A DNA stretch of 64,000 nucleotides from Nocardia sp. NBC_00508 (GTDB lineage Bacteria > Actinomycetota > Actinomycetes > Mycobacteriales > Mycobacteriaceae), in NCBI RefSeq assembly GCF_036346875.1, contig NZ_CP107852.1, positions 5,394,001-5,458,000 on the forward strand, given 5' to 3'. Position numbers and translations under genes: made by a program. This document shows positions 47,287-55,655 of the stretch, piece after piece; the stretch's first letter is position 1, and each line of letters begins with the position of its first letter. Under the pieces are notes generated by a model. That model searched no databases. It saw only the letters and a list, made by a program, of their open reading frames with translations, and was not told the origin of the DNA.

Positions 47287-48365
47287 TTCGCCACCACCGC
47301 TGCGCCGGTCGGCCCGCTCTCCGGCTGGTACGTGCCGTTCGCGTACGGGTTGAACTTGTTCGTGAACAGATCCGTGGCCTTCAGTTTGTCGTTCGGCAGT
47401 TCGCCGTTGCGCACCAGCCAGTCGATCCAGATCTGTATTTCCTTCTCCGCCACTACCGCACCGGGCGCCGGGATTCCGGAACTGAGCCAGTACGGCACCA
47501 AGCTGGTGTTCTCGTTGCGGCCGCGCTTGGCGATGATCTCGGTGAATTTCGCCTGCACCTGGTCGCGGGGTGTCACCTGGAGCCAGCGGATCGCTCGCGC
47601 GGTGCCCTGCACGAAGTCCTGCACCGCCTCGGGGTTCTTGGCGATGTAGTCGTCGCGGAAGACAAAGGTGCCGTAGCCGGCCGTGCCGAAGATGGCCTTG
47701 TCGGTGTACAGCGGGCGAATACCGCCGCGTCCGAGTGCGGTGTCGCGGAAGACGCCGCCGAGAGCGCCGACGTCGATCTGTCCCTTGCGTACCGCGTCCT
47801 CGGTATTGGCCGGAGGCACGACGGTCAGCTGCACCTGCTCGATCTCGTCGTCGGAAAGACCCTGCTGATGCAGCCACTCCCTGGTGATGAATTCGTGGTG
47901 CGCGCCGAGGGTGTTGACGGCGACCTTCTTGCCGATGAGATCGCGTGCCGAGGTGATGCCGGAGTCCTCGCGCACGTAGTAGCCGGTGAACGACTGTTCG
48001 TCCGCGCCATAGGAACTGAGCACCGAGGTGACCTTCGCCCCGCCCGCGATCAGTTTCACCACCGCGCCGTTGAACGCGCTGCCGAATTCGACTTGGTTCG
48101 TCGCCGCGGCCTGGATATTGGCGGGGCCACTGGTGGTGTCGCCTTCCCAATGCAGTGTGATTTTCGAGAAGTAGCCGAGTTCTTGGGCCAGTTCGTAGGC
48201 GCCGACCTGTCCCGTGGCGCCTTGATAGCGGAGCACGTACTTGCCGTCGGCGGTCTTGGCGGGCGCGGATTCGCCGCAACCGGTGAGCACGGACAGGCCG
48301 GTGACCAGGGCGACGGCGGTGGCGAGCGCGCGGGCGACGCGCCGGGGAAATGAGGGGTGGGGCAT
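47283..48365 (-). CDS. ssuA: ABC transporter substrate-binding lipoprotein, SsuA/NMT1-like
   Basis: A 360-residue precursor. It has a lipoprotein signal with lipobox LTGC (Cys30 is lipidated) and then an SsuA/THI5-type periplasmic-binding fold: YVLRYQGATGQVGAYELAQELGYFSKITLHWEGD, ARDLIGKKVAVNTLGAHHEF, GTFVFRDDYIAKNPEAVQDFVQGTARAIRWLQ. It binds the sulfonate or sulfate ester outside the membrane. It is the first gene of ssuABC and is preceded by a 677-base leader region. Confidence 0.92.
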   Translation of the reverse strand: MPHPSFPRRVARALATAVALVTGLSVLTGCGESAPAKTADGKYVLRYQGATGQVGAYELAQELGYFSKITLHWEGDTTSGPANIQAAATNQVEFGSAFNGAVVKLIAGGAKVTSVLSSYGADEQSFTGYYVREDSGITSARDLIGKKVAVNTLGAHHEFITREWLHQQGLSDDEIEQVQLTVVPPANTEDAVRKGQIDVGALGGVFRDTALGRGGIRPLYTDKAIFGTAGYGTFVFRDDYIAKNPEAVQDFVQGTARAIRWLQVTPRDQVQAKFTEIIAKRGRNENTSLVPYWLSSGIPAPGAVVAEKEIQIWIDWLVRNGELPNDKLKATDLFTNKFNPYANGTYQPESGPTGAAVVAK

Positions 48366-49042
48366 TGTCGGTTCTTTCGAAGACGAGAAGGTGCCGTGCA
48401 GCTGGAATGCTCGGCATGCGGCGGCGACACCACCGTGCGGAACGGCAGTGTGAGGGGCGGCGTGGGGGACGCGCGGATATTCAGGGTGGAAACGGGCCGC
48501 GCTATGTCAGCGGCAACAGATTCCGTGTGGAATGCGCATGAGGTCGATCGCGCGACGGCGGATCCATGGTGTGGCTGTCGACACTGTCGAGACTTCCGTG
48601 AGCGGTGCTGGGGGGCGTGGGCGAGGACCCGTGGTCTGGACCTGCTCGGCACAACTGTCCAGGGTCGTCGGCGCGGGAGCAACAGTTCGACGCGGGGTGC
48701 GTCAAACCGGGTGCTTCCGCTGCCGATGGTCCGGAAACGTGGTAGCGGGAACGCCGGTTCGGTCACAGCCTGCGTTCGGAGGCGATCTTTCGCTCCGAAG
48801 AGATGTAAGCTGCACGAGGACGTTTTCGACGCCCTCAGGATGTTGAACGGAATGGTGCGGATATTCGGATCCGTGGCGACGACGAGTAGGAGGTGGGGTT
48901 GCGATGCGCAGCGAACCTCCCAGTCGAAGGCCGCGCGGCGCCGCCCCTTCGCATTCCTAGTTGATCTGCGACGGCAGGGGCCGGCGCCCGCGGTGTGAAT
49001 TTCGCGCTCCTTGTTCACTCACGCATGTGCTGAGGTCCTCCC
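48366..49042. promoter_or_regulatory. Divergent ssuA/mgtE upstream region with leader hairpin
   Basis: About 680 bases without a credible gene. No SAM- or Mg-riboswitch core was recognised. A two-part hairpin lies at 48889-48920: GGAGGT pairs with ACCTCC, and inside it GTTGC pairs with GCAGC around a five-base loop. It is about 120 bases upstream of mgtE. GTGAA/TTCAC just before mgtE (48994-49017) can also pair. Confidence 0.4.
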
Positions 49043-50407
49043 ATGTCGCAGACCGACATCATCGAAGTACGCCCGACGCTGTCCGAATCCCTGCAGGACG
49101 TCGTCGAAACCCACTGCGTGGACGCCGCGCTCGACTGGCTCGGCAACCACCCGCCACACGTCATCGCCGACCAGCTCGCCCGCATGGACGGGGTGCGGGC
49201 CGGAATGGCGTTCCGCCTGCTCGACAAAGACCTGGCGCTGGCCGTCTTCGAGGAGCTCGAGCCGGTGGATCAGCAGCAGATCCTGCAGGGCCTGCGCGAT
49301 CAGAGCTTCCGCGAGCTGGTCGAGGGCATGGCGCCCGACGACCGGGCCCGGATGCTGCGCGAAGCGCCCGCCAAGGTCGCCAAGAAGGTGCTCGCCGGGC
49401 TGAGCCCGCGCGAGCGGCGGATGACCGCGAGCCTGCTCGGTTACCCGGAGGGTTCCGCGGGGCAGTACATGACGCCCGAGGTGGTGGCGCTGCCACGCGC
49501 GCTGACCGTCGCCGAGGCGCTGGGTATGGTGCGGGCCAAGGGCGGCAATGCCGAGACGGTGTACACGCTGCCCGTCGTCGACGCGGGCAGGCGCCTGACC
49601 GGCATCGTCGAACTGCGCGAACTGGTGCTCAGCGAGCCGGGCGCGATGGTGTCGGAGTTGGTCGTCACCGAGCCCGCTTTCGCGCGCGCGACCGATTCCG
49701 CGGAGAAGGCCGCCCGGTTGATGCGCGAGACCAACGACATCAACCTGCCGGTGGTGGACAGCGAGGACCGGCTGGTCGGGCTGCTCACCATCGATGACGC
49801 GGTCGAGGTCATCGAGGCTGCCGACAGCGAGGACGTCGCCCGTCAGGCGGGGTCCGCGCCGTGGGAAGGCCACTACATGGCGGCCGGAGTGTTTCAGTTG
49901 GCCCGCTATCGCGCGCTGTGGCTGCTGCTGTTGCTGCTCGCGGCGACGCTCACGGTGAGTGTGACCGACTTCTTCGAGGGCACCCTGCAGCAGGCCGCGC
50001 ACCTGGCGCTGTTCATCCCGCTGCTGATCGGCGCGGGCGGCAACGCCGGCGCGCAGGCCGCCACCGCCTGCGTGCGTGCGCTGGCCGTCGGTGAGGTCAG
50101 GGTGTCGGACCTGTTCCGGGTGATCTGGCGGGAATGCCGGGTGGGCCTGGTGCTGGGTTCCTTGCTGGCCTCCGTGGGCCTGGGGATCGGCGCGGTGTTC
50201 GTCGGCCCGCGCATCGCGCTGGTCGTCGGCATCACGCTGGTGCTGATCTGCGGCTGGGCCGCCACCATCGGCGGCACCATGCCGCTGCTGGCGAAGAAGC
50301 TGCGGATCGATCCCGCCGTCGTCTCGGCCCCGATGGTCACCACCCTGGTCGACGCCACCGGCCTGATCATCTACTTCACCACGGCCAAGCTGGTTCTGGG
50401 GATCTGA
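49043..50407 (+). CDS. mgtE: Magnesium transporter MgtE
   Basis: A 454-residue MgtE. The N-terminal superhelical domain is about 1-130. Two CBS domains (about 135-255) contain MTPEVVALPRALTVAEALGMVRAKG and NDINLPVVDSEDRLVGLLTIDD. Five membrane helices follow, with FIPLLIGAGGNAGAQAAT, the pore helix motif with the Mg-binding region. It is a gated Mg2+ channel. ATG 49043 follows GAGGTCCTCCC. It is monocistronic, ending at a hairpin, and divergent from ssuA. Confidence 0.96.
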   Translation: MSQTDIIEVRPTLSESLQDVVETHCVDAALDWLGNHPPHVIADQLARMDGVRAGMAFRLLDKDLALAVFEELEPVDQQQILQGLRDQSFRELVEGMAPDDRARMLREAPAKVAKKVLAGLSPRERRMTASLLGYPEGSAGQYMTPEVVALPRALTVAEALGMVRAKGGNAETVYTLPVVDAGRRLTGIVELRELVLSEPGAMVSELVVTEPAFARATDSAEKAARLMRETNDINLPVVDSEDRLVGLLTIDDAVEVIEAADSEDVARQAGSAPWEGHYMAAGVFQLARYRALWLLLLLLAATLTVSVTDFFEGTLQQAAHLALFIPLLIGAGGNAGAQAATACVRALAVGEVRVSDLFRVIWRECRVGLVLGSLLASVGLGIGAVFVGPRIALVVGITLVLICGWAATIGGTMPLLAKKLRIDPAVVSAPMVTTLVDATGLIIYFTTAKLVLGI

Positions 50408-50463
50408 ATTCGCGGGATGCGGACTCTTTTCGACGTCCGACCGTCGATTGGGGATCACGCGCC

Positions 50464-50502
50464 GGGGGCTGCTTGCGGTTACGGAGACCGGAAGCAGCCC
50501 CC
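50464..50502 (+). terminator. Hairpin terminator after mgtE
   Basis: GGGGGCTGCTT (50464-50474) and AAGCAGCCCCC (50492-50502) form a perfect 11-bp stem, with a second small stem (CGGT/ACCG) in the loop. No T-run follows. The rest of the gap to cutA (50503-50892) shows no gene. Confidence 0.7.
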
Positions 50503-50892
50503 GACTGTTGCCGCCGCCTACGGAAAGAGCGTTGCATCCGGACACCGCCGCCGTGAACGGCGAGCTGCGATCGGGCATGGTTCGACCCGGGTGGAGTGTT
50601 CATGCGGAGGGAGATCGCGGCGGTCGAAGGGAATGGTGCCGAGGCGGACCGCCGGACAGTCGTCCGCGCATCCGACAGCGGTCATTCAGCAGCGCAGTGA
50701 TCAGCGCTGGTGCATCGAGACAATTTTCCACTCATTTGATCAGCTATATCACGGTGTTTCACCGCTCGACCGGACCGAATGCCTGCCGGGTCCCGAATAT
50801 TTCGGTTCAGGAGGCGTCGCGGTCGCTCGAAGTTGTTGTGCGCCAATTTTATTTGTGCGTCGGGGAAACCGACTGCCGTGGAAGTCGGGGAT

Positions 50893-51219
50893 TCACCCTC
50901 GCGTGGAGTCGAGGACCCATTGCCGGTAGCCGGGGTGGGCGTCGACCACGGGGACAGCAAGGACCTGGGGAGTTTCGTCGGGGTGGTCGGCGTCGGCCCG
51001 TTCGATGATTGCGGGAACCAGGCTGGCGCGTGTGTGCAGGATGACAAGCGCTTGCGCGTCGTCGTGAATCCGGCCTTCCCAGCGGTAAATCGACCGGATA
51101 CCGGGAATGATGTTGCCGCACGCTACCAGCTCGTCCTCGATGAGTTTGTGCGTGAACTCGGCCAGCCACGCCGGGTCATCGGCAGCAATAGAGACATCTA
51201 CGATTTCATCTTCGGCCAT
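50893..51219 (-). CDS. cutA: CutA-like divalent cation tolerance protein
   Basis: A 108-residue CutA: AEFTHKLIEDELVACGNIIPGIRSIYRWEGRIHDDAQALVILHTRASLVPAIIERADADHPDETPQVLAVPV. It forms trimers of ferredoxin-like folds, and its role in metal tolerance is still vague. The start overlaps the end of the upstream XRE gene by 22 bases, so they share a transcript. Confidence 0.93.
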   Translation of the reverse strand: MAEDEIVDVSIAADDPAWLAEFTHKLIEDELVACGNIIPGIRSIYRWEGRIHDDAQALVILHTRASLVPAIIERADADHPDETPQVLAVPVVDAHPGYRQWVLDSTRG

Positions 51220-51830
51220 GTCGTCAAGTTTCCCTGGGTCTGGATCAATTCGCCCAGCAAATGTTCGACCTGGTCACGGTCGCGGGCGATTGCGCTCCAA
51301 CCGCGAACGATCAATCCGGCGTAACTGAGGCCGGTCCACGACCCGATCATCGCGTGTCCGTGCGGGTGCAGGGCAGCGTACAGAGAACCCTTGGAACGAA
51401 CGGCGCCATCAGTGGCGATGTACCAACCCATCAAGATTTCGTTGTCCCAGAGCTTCATTTCCCCGCGCCACTCGTAGGAGCCTTCGGAGACCGGCCGGGC
51501 TCGCGCGCCGTCCAGAGTGATGAACGCGCCGTTCTGCTGCATGGTCAGCTCGTGCACGTCCACTCGCTCCACATCGTCTTTCCAGGTCTGCCAGCCTGCC
51601 CACCAGACGCCGGACAGATCGAGCCCGCGCGGCGTGACGCCTGCCAGCTCCGACAGGGACACGTCCAGCGCCGTCGCTAGTCGCGCCGCGATCGACAGTG
51701 ATGGTTCCGACGCGCCTGACTCGAATCGGGCTATCTGTCGCTGCCCCACACCGACCAGTTGGCCAAGGCCGTCTTGGGACAGCTGCAGCCGCTCTCGTTG
51801 CCTTCGGATGACATCGCCGGTAGTACTCAC
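51198..51830 (-). CDS. XRE-family regulator with C-terminal beta-rich domain
   Basis: A 210-residue protein. Residues about 6-62 are a Cro/C1-type HTH: VIRRQRERLQLSQDGLGQLVGVGQRQIARFESGASEPSLSIAARLATALDV. The rest is rich in Trp/Gly and beta-strands (LSGVWWAGWQTWKDD, YEWRGEMKLWDNEILMGWYIATDG, HAMIGSWTGLSYAGLIVRGWSAI), like a small lipocalin-like ligand barrel. Its ligand is unknown. The start is GTG 51830 with GGAAGGAACG upstream; ATG 51872 is less well placed. It is divergent from three tiny genes, with stacked palindromes between. Confidence 0.85.
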   Translation of the reverse strand: MSTTGDVIRRQRERLQLSQDGLGQLVGVGQRQIARFESGASEPSLSIAARLATALDVSLSELAGVTPRGLDLSGVWWAGWQTWKDDVERVDVHELTMQQNGAFITLDGARARPVSEGSYEWRGEMKLWDNEILMGWYIATDGAVRSKGSLYAALHPHGHAMIGSWTGLSYAGLIVRGWSAIARDRDQVEHLLGELIQTQGNLTTWPKMKS

Positions 51831-51885
51831 CGCCGCGTTCCTTCCTTCGATTGCTGACCAAAGCGTACCCATCGGCCCTATGATT

Positions 51886-51907
51886 AGACATGTACGTCTG
51901 ATCAGAC
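51886..51907. promoter_or_regulatory. Stacked palindromes between the XRE gene and the small-gene operon
   Basis: GTCTGATCAGAC (51896-51907) is a perfect 12-bp palindrome. With AGAC at 51886-51889 it makes three AGAC/GTCT half-sites in 22 bases. TTGAC follows at 51913. This is the likely XRE operator. Confidence 0.7.
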
Positions 51908-51947
51908 AGTGTTGACTAACCGGTGTTTCGCTTGGGAGGACAACGAC

Positions 51948-52139
51948 GTGTGTGAAGAACTGCCCCAGTGCTTATCTCCCGGCGACTCGTACCCATCCGG
52001 CACCGCCACTCCGTGCCGAGAGGTCCGGATTTGGCGAGTGGGCGCCGGGCTGGGCGAACGGGAGCTCCGGACTTCCCGGTGCCGAGGTGTCGCATCCCCC
52101 GGCACCGGGAAACACCAAGCTACGGAAGGTCTCCGATGA
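51948..52139 (+). CDS. Possible 63-residue small protein, first of a coupled trio
   Basis: GTG 51948 lies eight bases after GGGAGG, and its stop overlaps the next ATG (ATGA), which argues for translation. The protein has four cysteines (CEELPQC near the start, PCREVR, SRCRG) and is basic at the end. Third-position GC is only moderate, and other frames are also open here, so coding status is not certain. No family recognised. It might instead be a leader peptide. Confidence 0.4.
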   Translation: MCEELPQCLSPGDSYPSGTATPCREVRIWRVGAGLGERELRTSRCRGVASPGTGKHQATEGLR

Positions 52140-52450
52140 GGAAGGGTGGGATCCGGACCGCTGAAACAGGGGACGGCCGGAAGACAGCGTATTGGCGGCT
52201 GCTCGGCCGTAGTGCGTACGTGATTCGCTTCCGGGTCAACGACGACGGCTCGACGGCATACCGGTTCCCCGGCAACCCGCTGCCGGCGGTTCAGCCCGGA
52301 ACCGTCCTGTTCGACACCTTTCCCGATCTGGCGCAGGCCCGCGAGTGGTTCCCCGAGCACGACGACTTGTGGAACACGGTCCGGGACGCTTACTGGTCCA
52401 CGCTGCTGGACTCTGCCGACGCTTCGGCTGGAGGAGTCGATGGTCGGTGA
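52136..52450 (+). CDS. 104-residue conserved-looking protein of unknown function
   Basis: ATG 52136 follows GGAAGG by seven bases. Codon use is strongly GC3-biased, so this is a real gene. The sequence has YWRLLGRSAYVIRFRVNDDGSTAYRFPGNPLPAVQPGTVLFDTFPDLAQAREWFPEHDDLWNTVRDAYWSTLLD, suggesting a small beta-sheet followed by helices. It is not recognised. It overlaps both neighbours, so the trio is one translational unit, controlled perhaps by the divergent XRE protein. Confidence 0.75.
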   Translation: MRKGGIRTAETGDGRKTAYWRLLGRSAYVIRFRVNDDGSTAYRFPGNPLPAVQPGTVLFDTFPDLAQAREWFPEHDDLWNTVRDAYWSTLLDSADASAGGVDGR

Positions 52451-52625
52451 ACTCGTGAATCTGCGGAGGTCCGCCGAATACCGACGGGCAGTTGCCGATT
52501 TCCGTCATGCGTGCGACCAATGGGCACGGGTGGGTGAACCCCCGACCGGACCCGAATTCGACCGGATCCAGACGGCGAGACGACAGTTTCTGAAGGTTGC
52601 GCCGGAAGCCACGGACCACCCCTGA
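52440..52625 (+). CDS. 61-residue helical small protein
   Basis: ATG 52440 follows GGAGGAG, a strong site, and overlaps the preceding gene by 11 bases. The product is predicted helical: LVNLRRSAEYRRAVADFRHACDQWARVGEPPTGPEFDRIQTARRQFLKVAPEA. It is not recognised. The size and pairing with another small protein are compatible with an antitoxin-like or regulatory partner, but nothing in the sequence proves it. Confidence 0.65.
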   Translation: MVGELVNLRRSAEYRRAVADFRHACDQWARVGEPPTGPEFDRIQTARRQFLKVAPEATDHP

Positions 52626-52739
52626 ACGCGCCTTACCGGAGCTCGGTCGAGGACCTTGTCGCAACACCTCGAGAATGGGTGTGCGATGGATTTCGAGATT
52701 CGGGAGAAGGTGCCAGCAAGCCGAGGAGTGTCTGTGGCC

Positions 52740-52765
52740 GCTCGGCTGGGATACCCCAGCCGAGC
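52740..52765. terminator. Bidirectional hairpin terminator between the small genes and nrdF
   Basis: GCTCGGCTGGG (52740-52750), loop ATAC, and CCCAGCCGAGC (52755-52765) form a perfect 11-bp stem between two convergent transcripts. Confidence 0.82.
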
Positions 52766-52818
52766 CGCTGGGGACAGCAGATCAACGACAGGGTTGCTTA
52801 TGCCCCTGCGCTGATCGC

Positions 52819-53781
52819 TCAGAACTCCCAGTCTTCGTCCTCGGTGTTGACCGCCTTGCCGATGACATAGCTGGAGCCGGAGCCGGAGAAGAAGTCGTGG
52901 TTTTCGTCGGCGTTGGGGGAGAGGGCGGACAGGATGGCCGGGTTGACTTCGGTTTCGTCCCTGGGGAACAGGCCCTCGTAGCCGAGGTTCATCAGCGCCT
53001 TGTTGGCGTTGTAGCGGAGGAACTTCTTGACGTCTTCGGTGAGGCCGACTTCGTCGTAGAGATCCTGGGTGTATTCGACCTCGTTGTCGTAGAGCTCGAA
53101 CAGCAGCTCGAAGGTGTAGTTCTTCAGCTCGTCACGCTCGGCCTGGGTGACCAGCTCCAAGCCCTTCTGGTACTTGTAGCCGATGTAGTAGCCGTGCACC
53201 GCTTCGTCTCGGATGATCAGCCGGATCATGTCGGCGGTGTTGGTGAGCTTGGCCCGCGACGACCAGTGCATCGGCAGGTAGAAACCGGAGTAGAACAGGA
53301 AGCTCTCCAGCAGGGTGGAGGCCACCTTGCGCTTGAGCGGGTCCTCGCCGTTGTAATAGGACAGCACGATCTCGGCTTTGCGCTGGAGATTGCGGTTCTC
53401 CTCCGACCAGCGGAACGCCTCGTCGATCTCGCGGGTGGAGCACAGCGTGGAGAAGATCGAGCTGTAGCTCTTGGCGTGCACCGACTCCATGAACGCGATA
53501 TTGGTCATCACCGCCTCTTCGTGCGGGGTCAGTGCGTCCGGGATCAGGCTCACCGCGCCGACCGTGCCCTGGATGGTGTCCAGCAGCGTCAGGCCGGTGA
53601 AGACCCGCATGGTCAGCTGCTTCTCGTCGGCGGTCAGGGTGTTCCAGGACGGGATGTCATTGGAGACCGGGACCTTCTCCGGCAGCCAGAAGTTGCCGGT
53701 CAGCCGATCCCATACCTCTGCATCCTTTTCGTCGGGCACCCGATTCCAGTTGATGGCCGAAACCCGATCGATCAGTTTCAT
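52819..53781 (-). CDS. nrdF: Class Ib ribonucleoside-diphosphate reductase beta subunit
   Basis: A 320-residue NrdF. Metal ligands: Asp68, Glu99, His102, Glu159, Glu193 and His196; radical Tyr106 in AKSYSSIF. The C-terminus DEDWEF docks into NrdE. It holds the Mn2/Fe2-tyrosyl radical that NrdE needs. The gene is unlinked from nrdHIE (24 kb away), as in mycobacteria. GGAGGCAGG precedes the ATG. Two NrdR boxes lie upstream. Confidence 0.97.
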   Translation of the reverse strand: MKLIDRVSAINWNRVPDEKDAEVWDRLTGNFWLPEKVPVSNDIPSWNTLTADEKQLTMRVFTGLTLLDTIQGTVGAVSLIPDALTPHEEAVMTNIAFMESVHAKSYSSIFSTLCSTREIDEAFRWSEENRNLQRKAEIVLSYYNGEDPLKRKVASTLLESFLFYSGFYLPMHWSSRAKLTNTADMIRLIIRDEAVHGYYIGYKYQKGLELVTQAERDELKNYTFELLFELYDNEVEYTQDLYDEVGLTEDVKKFLRYNANKALMNLGYEGLFPRDETEVNPAILSALSPNADENHDFFSGSGSSYVIGKAVNTEDEDWEF

Positions 53782-53836
53782 CCTGCCTCCACGCCTTTCC
53801 CAAGCCCGCTGCCGTCACGGAATATCTACCCTTGGA

Positions 53837-53884
53837 ACACTACTCCTTGTGGGTGACAAGTCCGCGTAGCACAACACCTTGTGT
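53837..53884. promoter_or_regulatory. Pair of NrdR boxes controlling nrdF
   Basis: ACACTACTCCTTGTGG (53837-53852) and GCACAACACCTTGTGT (53869-53884) match the NrdR palindrome. They are spaced 32 bp apart, exactly as at nrdHIE. The proximal box is 56 bases upstream of the nrdF ATG. Confidence 0.85.
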
Positions 53885-54284
53885 CGCCGCAGCATGCGTC
53901 CGGGTGTGGGCAGTACACCTGGCACGCGCCGCGCGCGGCTCCCTATTGTGCGGCATGTGCCCGCCGGCGACCACATCGGTCCCGATCCGCCCAATCGATC
54001 GCTATGCGTTTGCCATTGTTCGATCGAACGCCCGGGAACGGTGCGCTGGCGGGGCCGCGCGCAGGTACGGCTGCGCGCCCTGGCAGCCGCGAAACCGTTG
54101 CCGAGCGTGGCGATTCGTCGATTTTTCGTGGTGCCGGAGCGTAGGCAGTGCCGGAAGTCACCAGGGGCCGGGCGCGGGCACCATGGGGCCCGGCGGGTGA
54201 CCCGCCCTGGCTACCTGCGCCGATTCGACCAGATGAGCCGTTACGTTGGGCCGGACAGTGTCGCGCTTGGAAGGAGTGAGTGTT
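53885..54284. other. Intergenic region upstream of the DUF7144-like gene
   Basis: About 400 bases with no credible gene on either strand. It probably holds the promoter of the small membrane protein gene. Confidence 0.4.
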
Positions 54285-54677
54285 GTGACCAGTCCGATCA
54301 GCACCCGTCCGGTGCTCAGCGACATGACGATCTTCGCGGGCGTGCTCATCCTCCTCGCCGGTGTCCTGCACATGTTGACGGCCGTCGCGGCGATCGCGGG
54401 GCGCGAGGTCTTCGTGGTGACCGAGGATCAGGTGTTCCTGATCGACGTCGCCACGTGGGGATGGATCCACCTCGTGATCGGGGTACTGATAGTGATCGCG
54501 GGCTTCGCCATCGTGACCGGGAAGACCTGGGGTTATCTCGCGGGCATCGTGCTGGCGGCGCTCAGCATCCTGGACAACTTCCTGTTCGTATCGATCTACC
54601 CGTTCTGGGCGCTGGTGCTGATCGCCATCGACGTGCTGGTGATCTGGGCGCTGGCCAGGCAGCTCGCGGCCGAATAG
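54285..54677 (+). CDS. Four-helix membrane protein, DUF7144-like
   Basis: A 130-residue protein with four membrane helices: MTIFAGVLILLAGVLHMLTAVAAIAG, WGWIHLVIGVLIVIAGFAIVTG, WGYLAGIVLAALSILDNFLFVSIYPFWALVLIAIDVLVIWALA. The GxxHxLxAVAAI...WGWIHLxIGxLxVxAG pattern is common in actinobacteria and has no known role. GTG 54285 has AAGGAG eight bases upstream; GTG 54276 is an alternative. It is convergent with the ABC permease genes. Confidence 0.85.
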   Translation: MTSPISTRPVLSDMTIFAGVLILLAGVLHMLTAVAAIAGREVFVVTEDQVFLIDVATWGWIHLVIGVLIVIAGFAIVTGKTWGYLAGIVLAALSILDNFLFVSIYPFWALVLIAIDVLVIWALARQLAAE

Positions 54678-54691
54678 CTGTGCTGGTTTTG

Positions 54692-54710
54692 CCAGCGCCT
54701 GCGGCGCTGG
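54692..54710. terminator. Hairpin between the DUF7144-like gene and the permease genes
   Basis: CCAGCGCC-TGC-GGCGCTGG forms an eight-pair stem 15 bases past the stop. It could serve both convergent transcripts. Confidence 0.6.
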
Positions 54711-54836
54711 GTGCTCGCGGCCCCTTTTCACTGTGTTGGTCCTTCCGTTCGTCGAGTCGTCCTCGGTGACGTTAGGAACGGGCGCTCCTGGCGAGCTGGG
54801 ACCGAGCTGGGAGTTCGCTGTGCGTGCGCGGCGAGT

Positions 54837-55655
54837 TCACCGCCTGCTGGCCCGGCGATAGCCGATGGCGGCGGGAACGGCGAAGACGATGATCGCGCCG
54901 AGCGACCAGGCGAAGGTCAGGGTGAGCGGGCGGGCCAGGGGCCCCTCGAAGGCGAGAGCCCGCATGGCGTCGACGGCCACCGACATCGGTTGGTTGCGGA
55001 CCACGGGCTGGATCCACTTCGGGAAGGCGACCAGCGGAACGAATCCGGTGCTGAAGAACATCATCAGCGAGGTGAGGATCGTGATCCCCTCCACCAGCGT
55101 CGCTTTCGCCGTGAAGACCGCGACCGCGGTGACGATGGTGGCGAAGGCCAGGCCGAAGAACACCGGGATGAACAGGAAGACGATCGTCGCCGCGACGCCC
55201 TGGTGGAAGCGGAACCCGAGCAGGAGGCCGACCAGGATGACGGCGAGGGTGCACACGAAGATGCGGCAACCCTCCGCGAGGATACGGGAGGCGAGACCCG
55301 ATGCGCGGTGCACCGGCAGCACCCAGAAGCGGGCGAGCAAACCCGCATCGCGTTCCCGGCCGAGCAGCACGCCCCCGGCGACCGCGCCGGACAGGGCGCC
55401 GACCAGGGCGACCATCGGCACCGAGCCGAAGAGCGCGCTCTCACCGGTGAACTTCTTGATCTGCCCGCCGATCACGGTGTTCAGCATGATCAACAGCAGA
55501 CACGGAATGATCAGCGTCTCCAGCAGCGTCACCGGATTGCGCGCCCAGCGCAGCAGCAACCGCTGTGTCTGGAGCAGCGTGTGGCGCACCAGCGCCGACA
55601 GCGACAACTCCGAAGCGCTGTGTTGATCGTCCCTGCGATCGGCCAGCAGCACCAT
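54837..55655 (-). CDS. ABC-2 type permease (DrrB/DrrC-like), second copy
   Basis: A 272-residue permease with about six helices: PVTLLETLIIPCLLLIMLNTVIG, SVPMVALVGALSGAVAGGVLLGRERDAGLL, FVCTLAVILVGLLLGFRF, ATIVFLFIPVFFGLAFATIVTAVAVF, ILTSLMMFFSTGFVPLVAFPKWIQPVVRNQPM. The ending VRNQPMSVAVDAMRAL is shared with its partner, so the two arose by duplication. It exports lipids, drugs or peptides. The start ATG shares one base with the stop of the upstream permease (TGATG). Confidence 0.93.
   Translation of the reverse strand: MVLLADRRDDQHSASELSLSALVRHTLLQTQRLLLRWARNPVTLLETLIIPCLLLIMLNTVIGGQIKKFTGESALFGSVPMVALVGALSGAVAGGVLLGRERDAGLLARFWVLPVHRASGLASRILAEGCRIFVCTLAVILVGLLLGFRFHQGVAATIVFLFIPVFFGLAFATIVTAVAVFTAKATLVEGITILTSLMMFFSTGFVPLVAFPKWIQPVVRNQPMSVAVDAMRALAFEGPLARPLTLTFAWSLGAIIVFAVPAAIGYRRASRR

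Noticed and set aside
48366..48960. Possible SAM riboswitch upstream of ssuA and a 213-codon plus-strand frame
   Set aside because: No SAM-I or SAM-IV core motif is visible; the frame has no ribosome-binding site and an atypical composition.
51952..52164. Alternative 70-codon frame overlapping the proposed 63-residue gene
   Set aside because: It has no ribosome-binding site at its ATG and does not couple to the next gene, unlike the GTG 51948 frame; not fully excluded.
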